A stretch of 7,365 nucleotides of DNA from Deltaproteobacteria bacterium (GCA_030636245.1 DAOVXI010000092.1:1-7365), one strand, 5' to 3'. Counted from the stretch's first letter, positions 1 to 6,829 are shown. Translations and numbers: made by a program. The notes: generated from the sequence alone by a model not told the origin.

Positions 1-25
1 ATCACTCAAAACAATTCACTTACTT

Positions 26-60
26 CCCGGGGAAATCTTCCCGGGTTTTCCACTGTTTTT
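26..60 (+). terminator. Probable intrinsic terminator of an upstream unit
   Basis: CCCGGG at 26-31 can pair with CCCGGG at 40-45. The stem can extend inward by G32-T39 and A33-T38, leaving a 4-nt loop. TTTT follows directly at 46-49 and a second T-run lies at 56-60. The T-run is on the right-hand side only, so it would end transcription on the + strand, coming from a gene left of the window. A competing hairpin, GGGAA (30-34) with TTCCC (38-42), is also possible. The first T-run is short, so efficiency is uncertain. No gene is visible in 1-216. Confidence 0.6.
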
Positions 61-65
61 CCACA
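46..65. repeat. Tandem TTTTCCAC direct repeat
   Basis: TTTTCCAC occurs at 46-53 and again at 57-64, an 11-bp period. The second copy continues to TTTTCCACA, one base away from the DnaA-box consensus TTATCCACA. Read on the - strand the motif is GTGGAAAA, which resembles the GTGGGAAA boxes in front of mraZ. It overlaps the T-rich tail of the hairpin, so it may simply be part of that terminator. Its function is unknown. Confidence 0.35.
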
Positions 66-108
66 GCAAAACCTTGAAGCAATCCATTGAATTAATCACA
101 GAAAACCC

Positions 109-137
109 TTGACAAAAAAGGCTGTAAGTCATATATT
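109..137 (+). promoter_or_regulatory. Sigma70-type promoter of the dcw operon
   Basis: A perfect -35 box TTGACA (109-114) is followed after exactly 17 nt by TATATT (132-137), which matches the -10 consensus TATAAT at five of six positions. The predicted transcription start is near 143-145, giving a 5' UTR of about 75-85 nt before mraZ. It is the only convincing promoter in the leader, and it lies just upstream of the TGGGA boxes. This matches the known placement of the mra promoter and MraZ operator in E. coli. Confidence 0.8.
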
Positions 138-148
138 TAGCTTGAGAG

Positions 149-194
149 TGGGAAATAGTGGGAATAAGTGGGAGCAATGGGTTTACCGGTGGGG
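149..194 (+). promoter_or_regulatory. Predicted MraZ operator (TGGGA box array)
   Basis: TGGGA occurs at 149-153, 159-163 and 169-173, with start-to-start spacing of exactly 10 bp, about one helical turn. The wider repeat is GTGGGA. Two looser boxes follow: TGGGT at 178-182 (9 bp on) and TGGGG at 190-194 (12 bp on). The E. coli MraZ operator is known to consist of TGGGN repeats separated by 5-nt spacers in the mraZ 5' UTR, and the first three boxes match that layout exactly. The array begins a few bases after the predicted transcription start, so bound MraZ could block early elongation or promoter clearance. Assignment to MraZ is by motif and adjacency; whether boxes 4 and 5 are real sites is uncertain. 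Confidence 0.8.
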
Positions 195-228
195 ATAATT
201 ACATCTCAAAGGGTATTTGGTGTGGAAT

Positions 229-663
229 ATGTTTAGAGGCAGATACGAACATAGCATCGACAGCAAGGGTCGAGTAAGCATACCCGTAAAGTTCCGAGAG
301 GAACTGAGCGAGAGGTATGACTCGCGCCTTGTGATGACGACATTTGATGGATGTCTATTGGCATACCCTCATGCAGAGTGGAAAGTGCTCGAGGAGAAGA
401 TATCAGCATTGCCGGAGTTCAGGCGTGAGACAAGAGCATTGCTAAGGTTTTTCTATTCCAGTGCCGCTGATTGCCCGATAGACAAGGTCGGACGTGTTCT
501 TATCCCTCAGTCTCTCAGGGATTATGCAAAGCTTGAGAAAGAGATCGTACTCATAGGAGCCTTAAAGAGGTTTGAGATATGGAGCCGTCCTGCATGGGAT
601 GCTGCAGAGGCGGGTGTTTCCGTTGATGATATCGGCAATATGTTAGAGGGCCTGGGGCTTTAG
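229..663 (+). CDS. mraZ: MraZ, transcriptional regulator of the dcw cluster
   Basis: MraZ is an AbrB-fold DNA-binding protein that forms a ring-shaped oligomer and regulates its own operon. The protein has two copies of the SpoVT/AbrB-like half: DSKGR at residues 11-15 followed by VSIP, and DKVGR at 85-89 followed by VLIP. From ATG 229 the protein is 144 residues and opens MFRG, as is usual for the family. Two earlier in-frame starts exist, TTG at 217 and GTG at 220. The only clear Shine-Dalgarno-like sequence, AAAGGG (208-213), sits 6 nt before GTG 220 but 15 nt before ATG 229, so translation may begin at 220 and add three residues (MWN). I chose 229 by family convention. The gene is first in the operon, directly after the TGGGA boxes it is expected to bind. 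It ends 10 nt before rsmH. Nothing looks damaged; the C-terminal tail after about residue 120 is less conserved, as is common. Confidence 0.95.
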   Translation: MFRGRYEHSIDSKGRVSIPVKFREELSERYDSRLVMTTFDGCLLAYPHAEWKVLEEKISALPEFRRETRALLRFFYSSAADCPIDKVGRVLIPQSLRDYAKLEKEIVLIGALKRFEIWSRPAWDAAEAGVSVDDIGNMLEGLGL

Positions 664-673
664 AGTTTAAGCA

Positions 674-1609
674 GTGAAAGACTTCGGTCATAGCCCTGTT
701 CTTTTGGATGAAGTCATAGAGTTATTACGCTCTGGTGAAGGCGGCACATTTGTTGACGCAACCCTTGGCGGAGCTGGACACGGAAGAGCGATACTTGAGG
801 CAAATGAGAATAACCGCCTTATAGGTATCGATAGGGACAGTGAAGCAATAGAAGCGGCAAAGATAGAGTTACAAGATTTTGAAGACCGCGTGGTTATAGT
901 TAAGAATAATTTTTCCGAGATCAAGGCTGTAATAGAAGACCTTGGTTTGGCAAGTGTTGACGGAGTCTTGATGGACTTCGGGGTATCTTCATACCAGCTT
1001 GATTCGCTAGAGAGAGGTTTTGGTTTCGAGTCAAAGGCAAGGCTGGATATGAGGATGGATACGGATGAAGAGCTTACGGCTTACGAGGTGGTTAACTCAT
1101 GGAGCGAAGAAGAGCTGATAAGGATATTTAGGAAGTACGGAGAGGAAAGATTCTCCAAGAGATACGCAAGGGCGATACTAAAGAAGAGAGAAGTGGCTCC
1201 GATAGAAACACCAAAGGAGCTGGCGCTGATCATAAAGCAGGCAAGCCCGGCCATCGCAGCTAAGCAGAAGATACACCCTGCGACAAGGATCTTTCAGGCC
1301 ATCAGAATTGCTGTCAACGATGAGCTTGAGAATATCAAGAAAGGTCTGGCAGGAGCGGTTGAGGTCTTAAGAAGTGGAGGCATGGTTTGTGCAATAAGTT
1401 TTCATTCGCTTGAGGACAAATTGGTTAAGGGTTACTTTAGAGAGCTTTCAACGGATTGTATTTGTCCTCCTAAAGCGCCGATATGTTGCTGCGATGTTAG
1501 GGCTCGATTAAGGCTTACAACAAGAAAGGCCGTAAAGGCGGGAGCGGAAGAGATAGAGAGAAATCCGAGATCAAGGAGTGCTCGATTAAGAGCAGCTGAG
1601 AAAATATAG
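674..1609 (+). CDS. rsmH: RsmH (MraW), 16S rRNA m4C1402 methyltransferase
   Basis: RsmH is a cytoplasmic SAM-dependent enzyme that methylates N4 of C1402 in the 16S rRNA decoding region. At 311 residues it has the usual family length. Visible motifs in order: HSPVLLDEV (6-14); the SAM-binding loop VDATLGGAGHG (27-37); GIDRD (51-55); MDFGVSS (100-106); HPATRIFQAIRI (from 201); ISFHSLED (241-248); and a C-terminal NPRSRSARLRAAEKI. A cysteine cluster, C262, C264, C271, C272 and C273, matches the CxCPP...CxC stretch seen in many members, with one extra cysteine. The start is GTG 674: a TAA lies in frame at 668-670, and HSPVLL begins only five residues in, so neither a longer nor a much shorter product fits. 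The Shine-Dalgarno is weak (AGAG near 662-665), suggesting coupling to mraZ, which ends 10 nt upstream. Arginine is AGA/AGG in 22 of 27 codons. Confidence 0.97.
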   Translation: MKDFGHSPVLLDEVIELLRSGEGGTFVDATLGGAGHGRAILEANENNRLIGIDRDSEAIEAAKIELQDFEDRVVIVKNNFSEIKAVIEDLGLASVDGVLMDFGVSSYQLDSLERGFGFESKARLDMRMDTDEELTAYEVVNSWSEEELIRIFRKYGEERFSKRYARAILKKREVAPIETPKELALIIKQASPAIAAKQKIHPATRIFQAIRIAVNDELENIKKGLAGAVEVLRSGGMVCAISFHSLEDKLVKGYFRELSTDCICPPKAPICCCDVRARLRLTTRKAVKAGAEEIERNPRSRSARLRAAEKI

Positions 1610-1619
1610 AGGCGAGGAT

Positions 1620-1961
1620 ATGCAGGCTGTTGGAAAGATAAATATAAAGGGCGGGGTCATAACCAGGCAGGATGTAAGGCTCACGAGAGACCTTAAGGAC
1701 ATGAGCTTTATATATCTCTCCCTTGCCCTTGCCATACTCTTTATAGTTGTTGCGTCTTTTTATATTTGGTGTCGCCTGACGGTAGTTAATACAGCCTATG
1801 ACATAAGCATGCTGCATAGTGAGAGGAGCGTGCTTGTTGAAAGTAACAAGAGGTTGAAGATGGACCTCTCAAGGCTTAAGTCTCCGAAGAGGATAGAGGA
1901 GATAGCGCTTAAGCAGGGGCTTGTTTATCCCGGCTCTGATCAGGTAATAGTAGTTAAATGA
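1620..1961 (+). CDS. ftsL: FtsL, septal divisome membrane protein
   Basis: FtsL is a small bitopic inner-membrane protein that, with FtsB and FtsQ, recruits and activates the septal synthase FtsW-FtsI. The 113-residue product has a basic cytoplasmic N-terminus (1-28), one hydrophobic segment at about 29-50 ending in W50-C51-R52, and a periplasmic stretch predicted to be helical coiled coil (about 58-95, rich in Leu, Glu, Lys and Arg). It ends in an IEEIALKQGLVYPG-type tail, characteristic of the FtsL/DivIC group. FtsL sequences are poorly conserved, so the call rests on topology, length and position between rsmH and ftsI. ATG 1620 is preceded by AGAGG (1608-1612, 7 nt spacing) and GAGG (1614-1617). 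Its stop overlaps the ftsI start in ATGA (1958-1961), indicating translational coupling and roughly matched synthesis of the two partners. Confidence 0.92.
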   Translation: MQAVGKINIKGGVITRQDVRLTRDLKDMSFIYLSLALAILFIVVASFYIWCRLTVVNTAYDISMLHSERSVLVESNKRLKMDLSRLKSPKRIEEIALKQGLVYPGSDQVIVVK

Positions 1962-3925
1962 GTAAGAGCGGATTTGATTGGCTCAAATTTCGCATAGCTG
2001 TAGTTGTTGTTATTTTAGGATTTTTATTTGTTTTGGTCCTCATGAGAGCGTTTCAGGTTCAGGTGCTTGAAGGAAGCCGACTTTTGGCAAAAGCAAATGA
2101 CCAGCATGTAAGGACCGTTAAAGTGCCCCCTGAGAGGGGCGGTATATATGACAGAAACCTGGAGGAGATTGCTGTGAGCATGGAAGTAGCCTCTGTGTAC
2201 GCTCAGCCGCCGCGTATTGACGACACTAGATTTTCAAGTCGTGTTGTCGCGGCTTCGCTTTCTCTCGATCAGGATTCTGTTAGAAAAAAACTCTCCTCAA
2301 AAAGAAATTTTGTCTGGCTTAAACGTCAAGTAGATCTCTCCAGTGAAAAAAGAGCCGAACTCACAAAACTTTCAGGCATAGGTATTGTCAAGGAAAGCAG
2401 AAGGTTCTATCCCAATAAATATATGTCTGCGAATCTTGTGGGCTTTACGGGTCTTGATGCTAACGGTCTCGAAGGTGTTGAGCTGTACTTTGAGGAGTAC
2501 CTGCGTGGTGAGACGAGGAAGGTGAAGGCTTCAAGGGACGCAACCGGAAGACTTCTCTTTTATGAAGATGTTGAGGATAGCTCCAAGGGAATGAACGTGG
2601 TGTTGACCATAGACAGGGCAATTCAATACATCGCCGAGAAGGCTCTTTCAAAAGCAATAGAAAGCTCGGGTTCCATTGCCGGAACAGCCATTGTCATGGA
2701 TCCAAGTACAGGCGAGGTGCTCGCAATGGCAAACCACCCTACCTTTGATGCAAATGACTTTACAAGTTACACGCCGGCTGAGTGGAGGAACAGAGCTGTT
2801 ACGGATACGTTTGAGCCCGGCTCTGTTGTTAAGGCTTTTCTTTTGGCTGCCGCACTCGAAGAGGGAGTTGTTAAGCCAAATGATATTATATTTTGTGAGA
2901 ACGGAGAGTATGAAGTTAAGGGCGCTACCTTTCATGATACCAAGGAGCACGGATGGCTTACAGTCAGTAATGTTATAAAAAAATCAAGCAATATAGGCGC
3001 ACTCAAGATCGGTGAAAAACTAGGTAGCGTAAAATACTATGAGTACCTTAAATACTTCGGGTTTGGTGAAAAGACAGGTATAGAGCTGCCCGGAGATAAC
3101 TCAGGAAGCCTTCCGCATTATGATAAGTGGTCAGGTATAACACGTGACACGTTAAGCTTTGGTCAAGGCATGAGCGTAACAGCTCTCCAACTTGTAAGCG
3201 CGATGAGTGCGATAGCTAATAAAGGCGAGCTTTTAAAACCCAGGATAGTCAAGTCTATTGTCTCACCTAACGGCGATGTTGTTGAAGAGTTCGGGGTCGA
3301 TCAGGTGGTGAATGTTATTAGCGAAGAAACGGCCAAAGAAGTTCTTGAGATCCTAAGTAGCGTAACAGAAGACGGCGGTACCGGAGAGAGGGCAGCTATC
3401 GGCGGCATAAAGGTTGCAGGCAAGACAGCAACCGCCCAGAAGCCTGACTTTGTAAAAGGCGGTTACAAGAAGGACTCATATGTTGTTTCTTTTATTGGCG
3501 CCGTGCCTGCAGATGACCCCAAACTTGTTATCTTTGTATCCCTTGATGAGCCGGGTGCAGTCAAAGAATCAGAGCAGTATATATCCGGCGGAAGCATCGC
3601 AGCTCCTGCTTTTAGAGAGATTGCTCAAGAAAGTCTTTCATACCTAGGGGTTTTCTCAGGTAACGAGGTTGACGGAGAAGGAAGCAGCAAGGCACCGGCC
3701 ATTACGGCAAGCGTTAAGAAAGCTGGTAAGGAAGAGAGAGCAAGAATAATAAATTATGGAATGCTTCCTGATTTTACCGGTATGAGTATGAGAAAGGTGT
3801 TGGAGCTGGCAAAGAGCAGTGCCGTTGAGGTTGAGTTTTCCGGAAGCGGAGTGGCTATAAAGCAGAGTGTTGAGCCGGGTTCCTCGCTTAGAGGATTAGA
3901 CAAGGTCAGTGTGGTCTTTCAGTGA
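1958..3925 (+). CDS. ftsI: FtsI/PBP3-type septal transpeptidase with PASTA domain
   Basis: This class B penicillin-binding protein cross-links septal peptidoglycan in the periplasm and partners with FtsW. At 655 residues it is longer than E. coli FtsI (588). Order: short cytoplasmic tail; membrane anchor at about 12-33; pedestal domain starting PPERGGIYDRN (57-67) with GFTGLDANGLEGVE (162-175); transpeptidase domain from about 240; a linker rich in Ser, Ala, Gly and charged residues (about 566-600); and one PASTA domain (about 602-655). Catalytic motifs are S289-V-V-K292 (acylated serine and its lysine) and S343-S-N345. The third motif reads K489-T-A instead of the usual K-T-G; codon 491 is GCA, at 3428-3430. 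FGQGMSVTALQL at 401-412 is also typical. The PASTA extension is familiar from deltaproteobacterial FtsI and from Gram-positive PBP2x and SpoVD. Start ATG overlaps the ftsL stop, and the stop overlaps the murE GTG. SpoVD is an alternative name for the architecture, but the neighbours favour FtsI. Confidence 0.95.
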   Translation: MSKSGFDWLKFRIAVVVVILGFLFVLVLMRAFQVQVLEGSRLLAKANDQHVRTVKVPPERGGIYDRNLEEIAVSMEVASVYAQPPRIDDTRFSSRVVAASLSLDQDSVRKKLSSKRNFVWLKRQVDLSSEKRAELTKLSGIGIVKESRRFYPNKYMSANLVGFTGLDANGLEGVELYFEEYLRGETRKVKASRDATGRLLFYEDVEDSSKGMNVVLTIDRAIQYIAEKALSKAIESSGSIAGTAIVMDPSTGEVLAMANHPTFDANDFTSYTPAEWRNRAVTDTFEPGSVVKAFLLAAALEEGVVKPNDIIFCENGEYEVKGATFHDTKEHGWLTVSNVIKKSSNIGALKIGEKLGSVKYYEYLKYFGFGEKTGIELPGDNSGSLPHYDKWSGITRDTLSFGQGMSVTALQLVSAMSAIANKGELLKPRIVKSIVSPNGDVVEEFGVDQVVNVISEETAKEVLEILSSVTEDGGTGERAAIGGIKVAGKTATAQKPDFVKGGYKKDSYVVSFIGAVPADDPKLVIFVSLDEPGAVKESEQYISGGSIAAPAFREIAQESLSYLGVFSGNEVDGEGSSKAPAITASVKKAGKEERARIINYGMLPDFTGMSMRKVLELAKSSAVEVEFSGSGVAIKQSVEPGSSLRGLDKVSVVFQ

Positions 3926-5421
3926 TAGCACTTAGTGAGTTGAGTGAAAAGTTCGGTGCGCGAATTATAGGAGACGGGAGCGTTAAGGTGCAGGGTATCG
4001 TAAGTGATTCAAGGATGATCAAGGGCGGTGAGCTGTTCGCTGCATGCAAGGGTGCTATAAGTGATGGCACTTTGTTTGCAAAGGATGCAGAACGTCTGGG
4101 TGCGGCCGCGGTCATTACCGATAAAGAGATAGAGGGGCTCACCGTGCCGCAGGTTATTGTGGATGATATTACTTCAAGGCTCGGGCCTGTTTCCTCTTTT
4201 GTTTATGGTGAGCCGAGCGCCGAGTTGAAGCTTACGAGCGTTACCGGAACCAACGGCAAAACAACAGTTGCTTACCTCTCGGAGGCTATCTTCAAAGCCG
4301 CAGGTTTTAGCTCAGGTTTTATCGGAACGATTAATTATCGTTTCTGTGGCACGGAGCGTGAGGCAAGCCACACGACACCTGTTGCCGATGTGCTTCAGGG
4401 TATGCTTAGTGAAATGGTCGAATGCGGAACAGAGTATTGTGTGATGGAGGTCTCATCACACGCACTGGATCAAAGGCGGGTAGACGGATCGCTCTTTGAC
4501 GTAAAGGTATTTACTAATCTTACGCCGGAGCACCTTGATTACCATAAGGACATGAGCAGGTACTTTGAATCTAAAGTGAGGCTCTTTACCGATAAGTCGC
4601 TTTCAAAGAGAAGAAGTATCTCTGTTGTAAATATAGATGGTGAGTATGGCGTGAAGCTGGCGGATATTATCGGTAACAAAGGCCATCAAGGTGTTGTTAC
4701 TTATTCACTTAGCAATGACGCAAATATTTTTCCGGAGAGTTGGGATGTAACCCTTGATGGGATTGAGGCTGTGGTCGATACCCCTGGCGGACATCTGAGC
4801 ATAAAGTCAGCTCTTATCGGTGAGCATAACCTTCATAATATACTTGCCGCCATAGGTGTCGGGTTAAGTTATGGCCTGGATATAGAAGATATTGAAAAAG
4901 GCATTAACGAACTTAAGTGTGTTCCCGGAAGACTTGAGAGCGTTAGCAACGATAAAGGAATAAATGCATTTGTTGATTACGCGCATACTCCGGATGCGCT
5001 TGAGAGAACGCTAAAGGTACTTAAGGAGCTTGATTGTGGTCGCCTTATAACGGTCTTTGGCTGCGGTGGCGATAGGGATAAAGAAAAGAGACCCGTTATG
5101 GGAGCTTCTGCCGCGAGGTTATCTGACGTTGCGATAGTAACTTCGGATAATCCCAGGGGAGAGGAGCCGGGTAGCATTATAGATGATGTGGTCAAAGGGA
5201 TCGTTGATGTCCTTCCTTTTGATATGGAGGAGCCCGGTAAGGGTGGGTACATAACGGAGCTTGACAGAGAAAAGGCAATTGAAGTTGCTGTAAGTATAGC
5301 TCAGGCAGGAGATACGTTACTGATCGCAGGCAAAGGTCATGAGGATTATCAGATAATCGGAGCTGAAAAGACCTCCTTTGACGACAGAGTCGTCTTGGGT
5401 AACTTCTTAAGGGATAAATAG
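3922..5421 (+). CDS. murE: MurE, UDP-MurNAc-L-Ala-D-Glu:meso-DAP ligase
   Basis: MurE is a cytoplasmic ATP-dependent amide ligase that adds the third amino acid to the UDP-MurNAc peptide. The product is 499 residues (E. coli 495) with the three Mur ligase domains: UDP-sugar-binding N-domain (to about 100), ATPase centre and C-terminal domain. Key sites: P-loop TGTNGKTT (108-115); HTTPVAD in the substrate loop; HLDYH; YFESK with K218 in the place of the carbamylated lysine; and GKGHEDYQ near the C-terminus. D409-N-P-R412 followed by GEEP is the signature of enzymes selecting meso-diaminopimelate; lysine-adding enzymes lack the arginine. So the cell wall is predicted to be the DAP type. The GTG start overlaps the ftsI stop (GTGA, 3922-3925) and lacks a clear Shine-Dalgarno, implying translational coupling. 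The next in-frame start, TTG 3937, would trim the conserved N-terminus. Confidence 0.97.
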   Translation: MIALSELSEKFGARIIGDGSVKVQGIVSDSRMIKGGELFAACKGAISDGTLFAKDAERLGAAAVITDKEIEGLTVPQVIVDDITSRLGPVSSFVYGEPSAELKLTSVTGTNGKTTVAYLSEAIFKAAGFSSGFIGTINYRFCGTEREASHTTPVADVLQGMLSEMVECGTEYCVMEVSSHALDQRRVDGSLFDVKVFTNLTPEHLDYHKDMSRYFESKVRLFTDKSLSKRRSISVVNIDGEYGVKLADIIGNKGHQGVVTYSLSNDANIFPESWDVTLDGIEAVVDTPGGHLSIKSALIGEHNLHNILAAIGVGLSYGLDIEDIEKGINELKCVPGRLESVSNDKGINAFVDYAHTPDALERTLKVLKELDCGRLITVFGCGGDRDKEKRPVMGASAARLSDVAIVTSDNPRGEEPGSIIDDVVKGIVDVLPFDMEEPGKGGYITELDREKAIEVAVSIAQAGDTLLIAGKGHEDYQIIGAEKTSFDDRVVLGNFLRDK

Positions 5422-5437
5422 GTTAGGGCACTTTAAT

Positions 5438-6811
5438 ATGGCCTTAACTTTAAAAGAATTTATAGATGCAACGGGTGGAAGGGTTGCGATAGATGGGAAA
5501 GGCAGTAACGAGATACATATATCCACGGATACGAGAAGCATAAAGAAGGGTGAGTACTTTCTTGCCTTAAAAGGCGAGAACTTTGACGGGCATGACCACA
5601 TAAAAGAGGCTGCGGACAAAGGAGCAGGCGGAGCGATAGTAAGTAGCGTGCTTGATGTTACTTTTGGTAAGGAATTTACAGTTATTGAGGTCTCGGATAC
5701 GTTACGTGCCTTGGGCGATGCGGCAAGTTACTTAAGACAAAGATCAAGGGCAAAGTTTGTTGCCATAACAGGTACATCTGGCAAGACTACAACAAAGGAA
5801 ATGGCGGCAAAGGTTTTATCGAAGCAGGCCAATGTTCTTTGTACTAAAGGGAATTTGAATAACCTTATAGGAGTACCCCTAACGTTACTTGAGTTAGACG
5901 ACTCCATGGATGTAGCGGTCATTGAGATCGGCATAAACGAGGTGGGTGAGATGGATAGACTCGCCGAGATAGTGAAACCGGATGTGGCGGTTATAACTAA
6001 TATAGGCAGAGGTCATTTGCATGGACTTGGGACAATAGAGAGTGTTGCAAATGAAAAGGCAAAGGTTTTTGATCATATTAAAGAAGGCGGCGTGATGGTA
6101 GTTAATGCTGATGACAGCTTAGCGGTAGAAGCTGCTAAAAAAAGAGATGGCCTTGTGGTTAACTTCGGCTTCTCGCCGGATGTCACAGTGCGTATTGATG
6201 AAGCAAGACAGATCGGCATGAGTGGTGTAAAGGCTGAGTACAATGTTGAAGGTAGGTGTTATTCGGTTGAGTACGATACACCGCTTGCTTCTAACTCTTA
6301 TAACGGTGCATGTGTGCTCGCGATATTAAGCGCACTGGATATGGATATTGAGAAGGGTATAGACTCACTCGGCGGTACCGGTCCTGTTTCAGGAAGGATG
6401 GAGCTTAAAACTTTTGGTGGGGTAGTGATACTGGATGATACGTACAATGCCAACCCGGACTCGACCGAGGCAGCCTTGAAAACACTCCAGGGCGCAGAAG
6501 GAAATAAGATAGCAGTGCTGGGCGAGATGCTTGAGCTTGGCAGTGATACGGTTTCAGAACATATTAAAGTGGGTTTAATCGCCTCTGAGTGCGGCATTGA
6601 TGTGGTGGTAGCGGTCGGCACATTCGCAAAGGAGATTGCCCAAGGCTCAAAAGATGGTGGGGTTAATAAAGTTTTTATTGCCAAAGATAATAAGGAAGCA
6701 ATAAAGATCTTAAAAGATAAAGTCAGAGCTGGAGATAATGTCCTTGTTAAAGGTTCAAGGGGCGTTAAGACAGAAGAGATAGTAGAAGGACTGATTAGTT
6801 TCTTAGACTGA
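5438..6811 (+). CDS. murF: MurF, UDP-MurNAc-tripeptide:D-Ala-D-Ala ligase
   Basis: MurF completes the cytoplasmic precursor by joining D-Ala-D-Ala to UDP-MurNAc-tripeptide with ATP. The product has 457 residues (E. coli 452). Seen in order: N-terminal STDTRSIKKGEYFLALKGE-type substrate motif; P-loop TGTSGKTTTKE (from 111, lysine 116); LNNLIGVPLTLL; EIGINEVGE (163-171), a version of the ExGxNxxGE motif; NIGRGHLHGLG (188-198) followed by K207 at the usual carbamylated-lysine position; GRMELK (319-324); DDTYNANP (333-340); and LVKGSRGVKTE near the end. It starts at ATG 5438, 16 nt after murE, with AGGG at 5425-5428 as a Shine-Dalgarno at 9 nt. Its substrate is the product of MurE upstream and its product is the substrate of MraY downstream. 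Confidence 0.97.
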   Translation: MALTLKEFIDATGGRVAIDGKGSNEIHISTDTRSIKKGEYFLALKGENFDGHDHIKEAADKGAGGAIVSSVLDVTFGKEFTVIEVSDTLRALGDAASYLRQRSRAKFVAITGTSGKTTTKEMAAKVLSKQANVLCTKGNLNNLIGVPLTLLELDDSMDVAVIEIGINEVGEMDRLAEIVKPDVAVITNIGRGHLHGLGTIESVANEKAKVFDHIKEGGVMVVNADDSLAVEAAKKRDGLVVNFGFSPDVTVRIDEARQIGMSGVKAEYNVEGRCYSVEYDTPLASNSYNGACVLAILSALDMDIEKGIDSLGGTGPVSGRMELKTFGGVVILDDTYNANPDSTEAALKTLQGAEGNKIAVLGEMLELGSDTVSEHIKVGLIASECGIDVVVAVGTFAKEIAQGSKDGGVNKVFIAKDNKEAIKILKDKVRAGDNVLVKGSRGVKTEEIVEGLISFLD

Positions 6812-6820
6812 AGGGAGTGA
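6811..6820 (+). promoter_or_regulatory. Ribosome binding site of mraY
   Basis: AAGGGAGTGA is a close match to the complement of the 16S 3' end (TAAGGAGGTGA). It begins on the last base of the murF stop codon. Its core GGAG (6814-6817) lies 12 nt before GTG 6830, a slightly long but workable spacing. It supports a non-ATG start for mraY. Confidence 0.65.
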
Positions 6821-6829
6821 CAAAAAAGA

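Noticed and set aside
74..102. Second promoter candidate beginning TTGAAG at 74
   Set aside because: The sequence 17 nt downstream (CACAGA region) does not resemble a -10 box; the promoter at 109-137 is far better.
1..216. Possible small gene, leader peptide or riboswitch in the left intergenic region
   Set aside because: No open frame with a plausible start and ribosome binding site is visible. Apart from the hairpin at 26-45 there is no extended structure; the region is explained by terminator, promoter and operator.
1515..1817. 100-codon - strand frame across the rsmH/ftsL junction
   Set aside because: It lies opposite the conserved RsmH C-terminus and the FtsL membrane segment, and no promoter or ribosome binding site supports it.
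2648..2978. Open frames of about 100 codons on both strands inside the ftsI transpeptidase domain
   Set aside because: Both overlap the SVVK and SxN region of FtsI, match no family I recognise, and lack independent ribosome binding sites.
6298..6684. 128-codon open frame on the - strand inside murF
   Set aside because: It is antisense to conserved MurF motifs, its translation is Ser/Pro/Thr-rich and low in complexity, and it has no recognisable domain. It is a shadow of the murF codon pattern.
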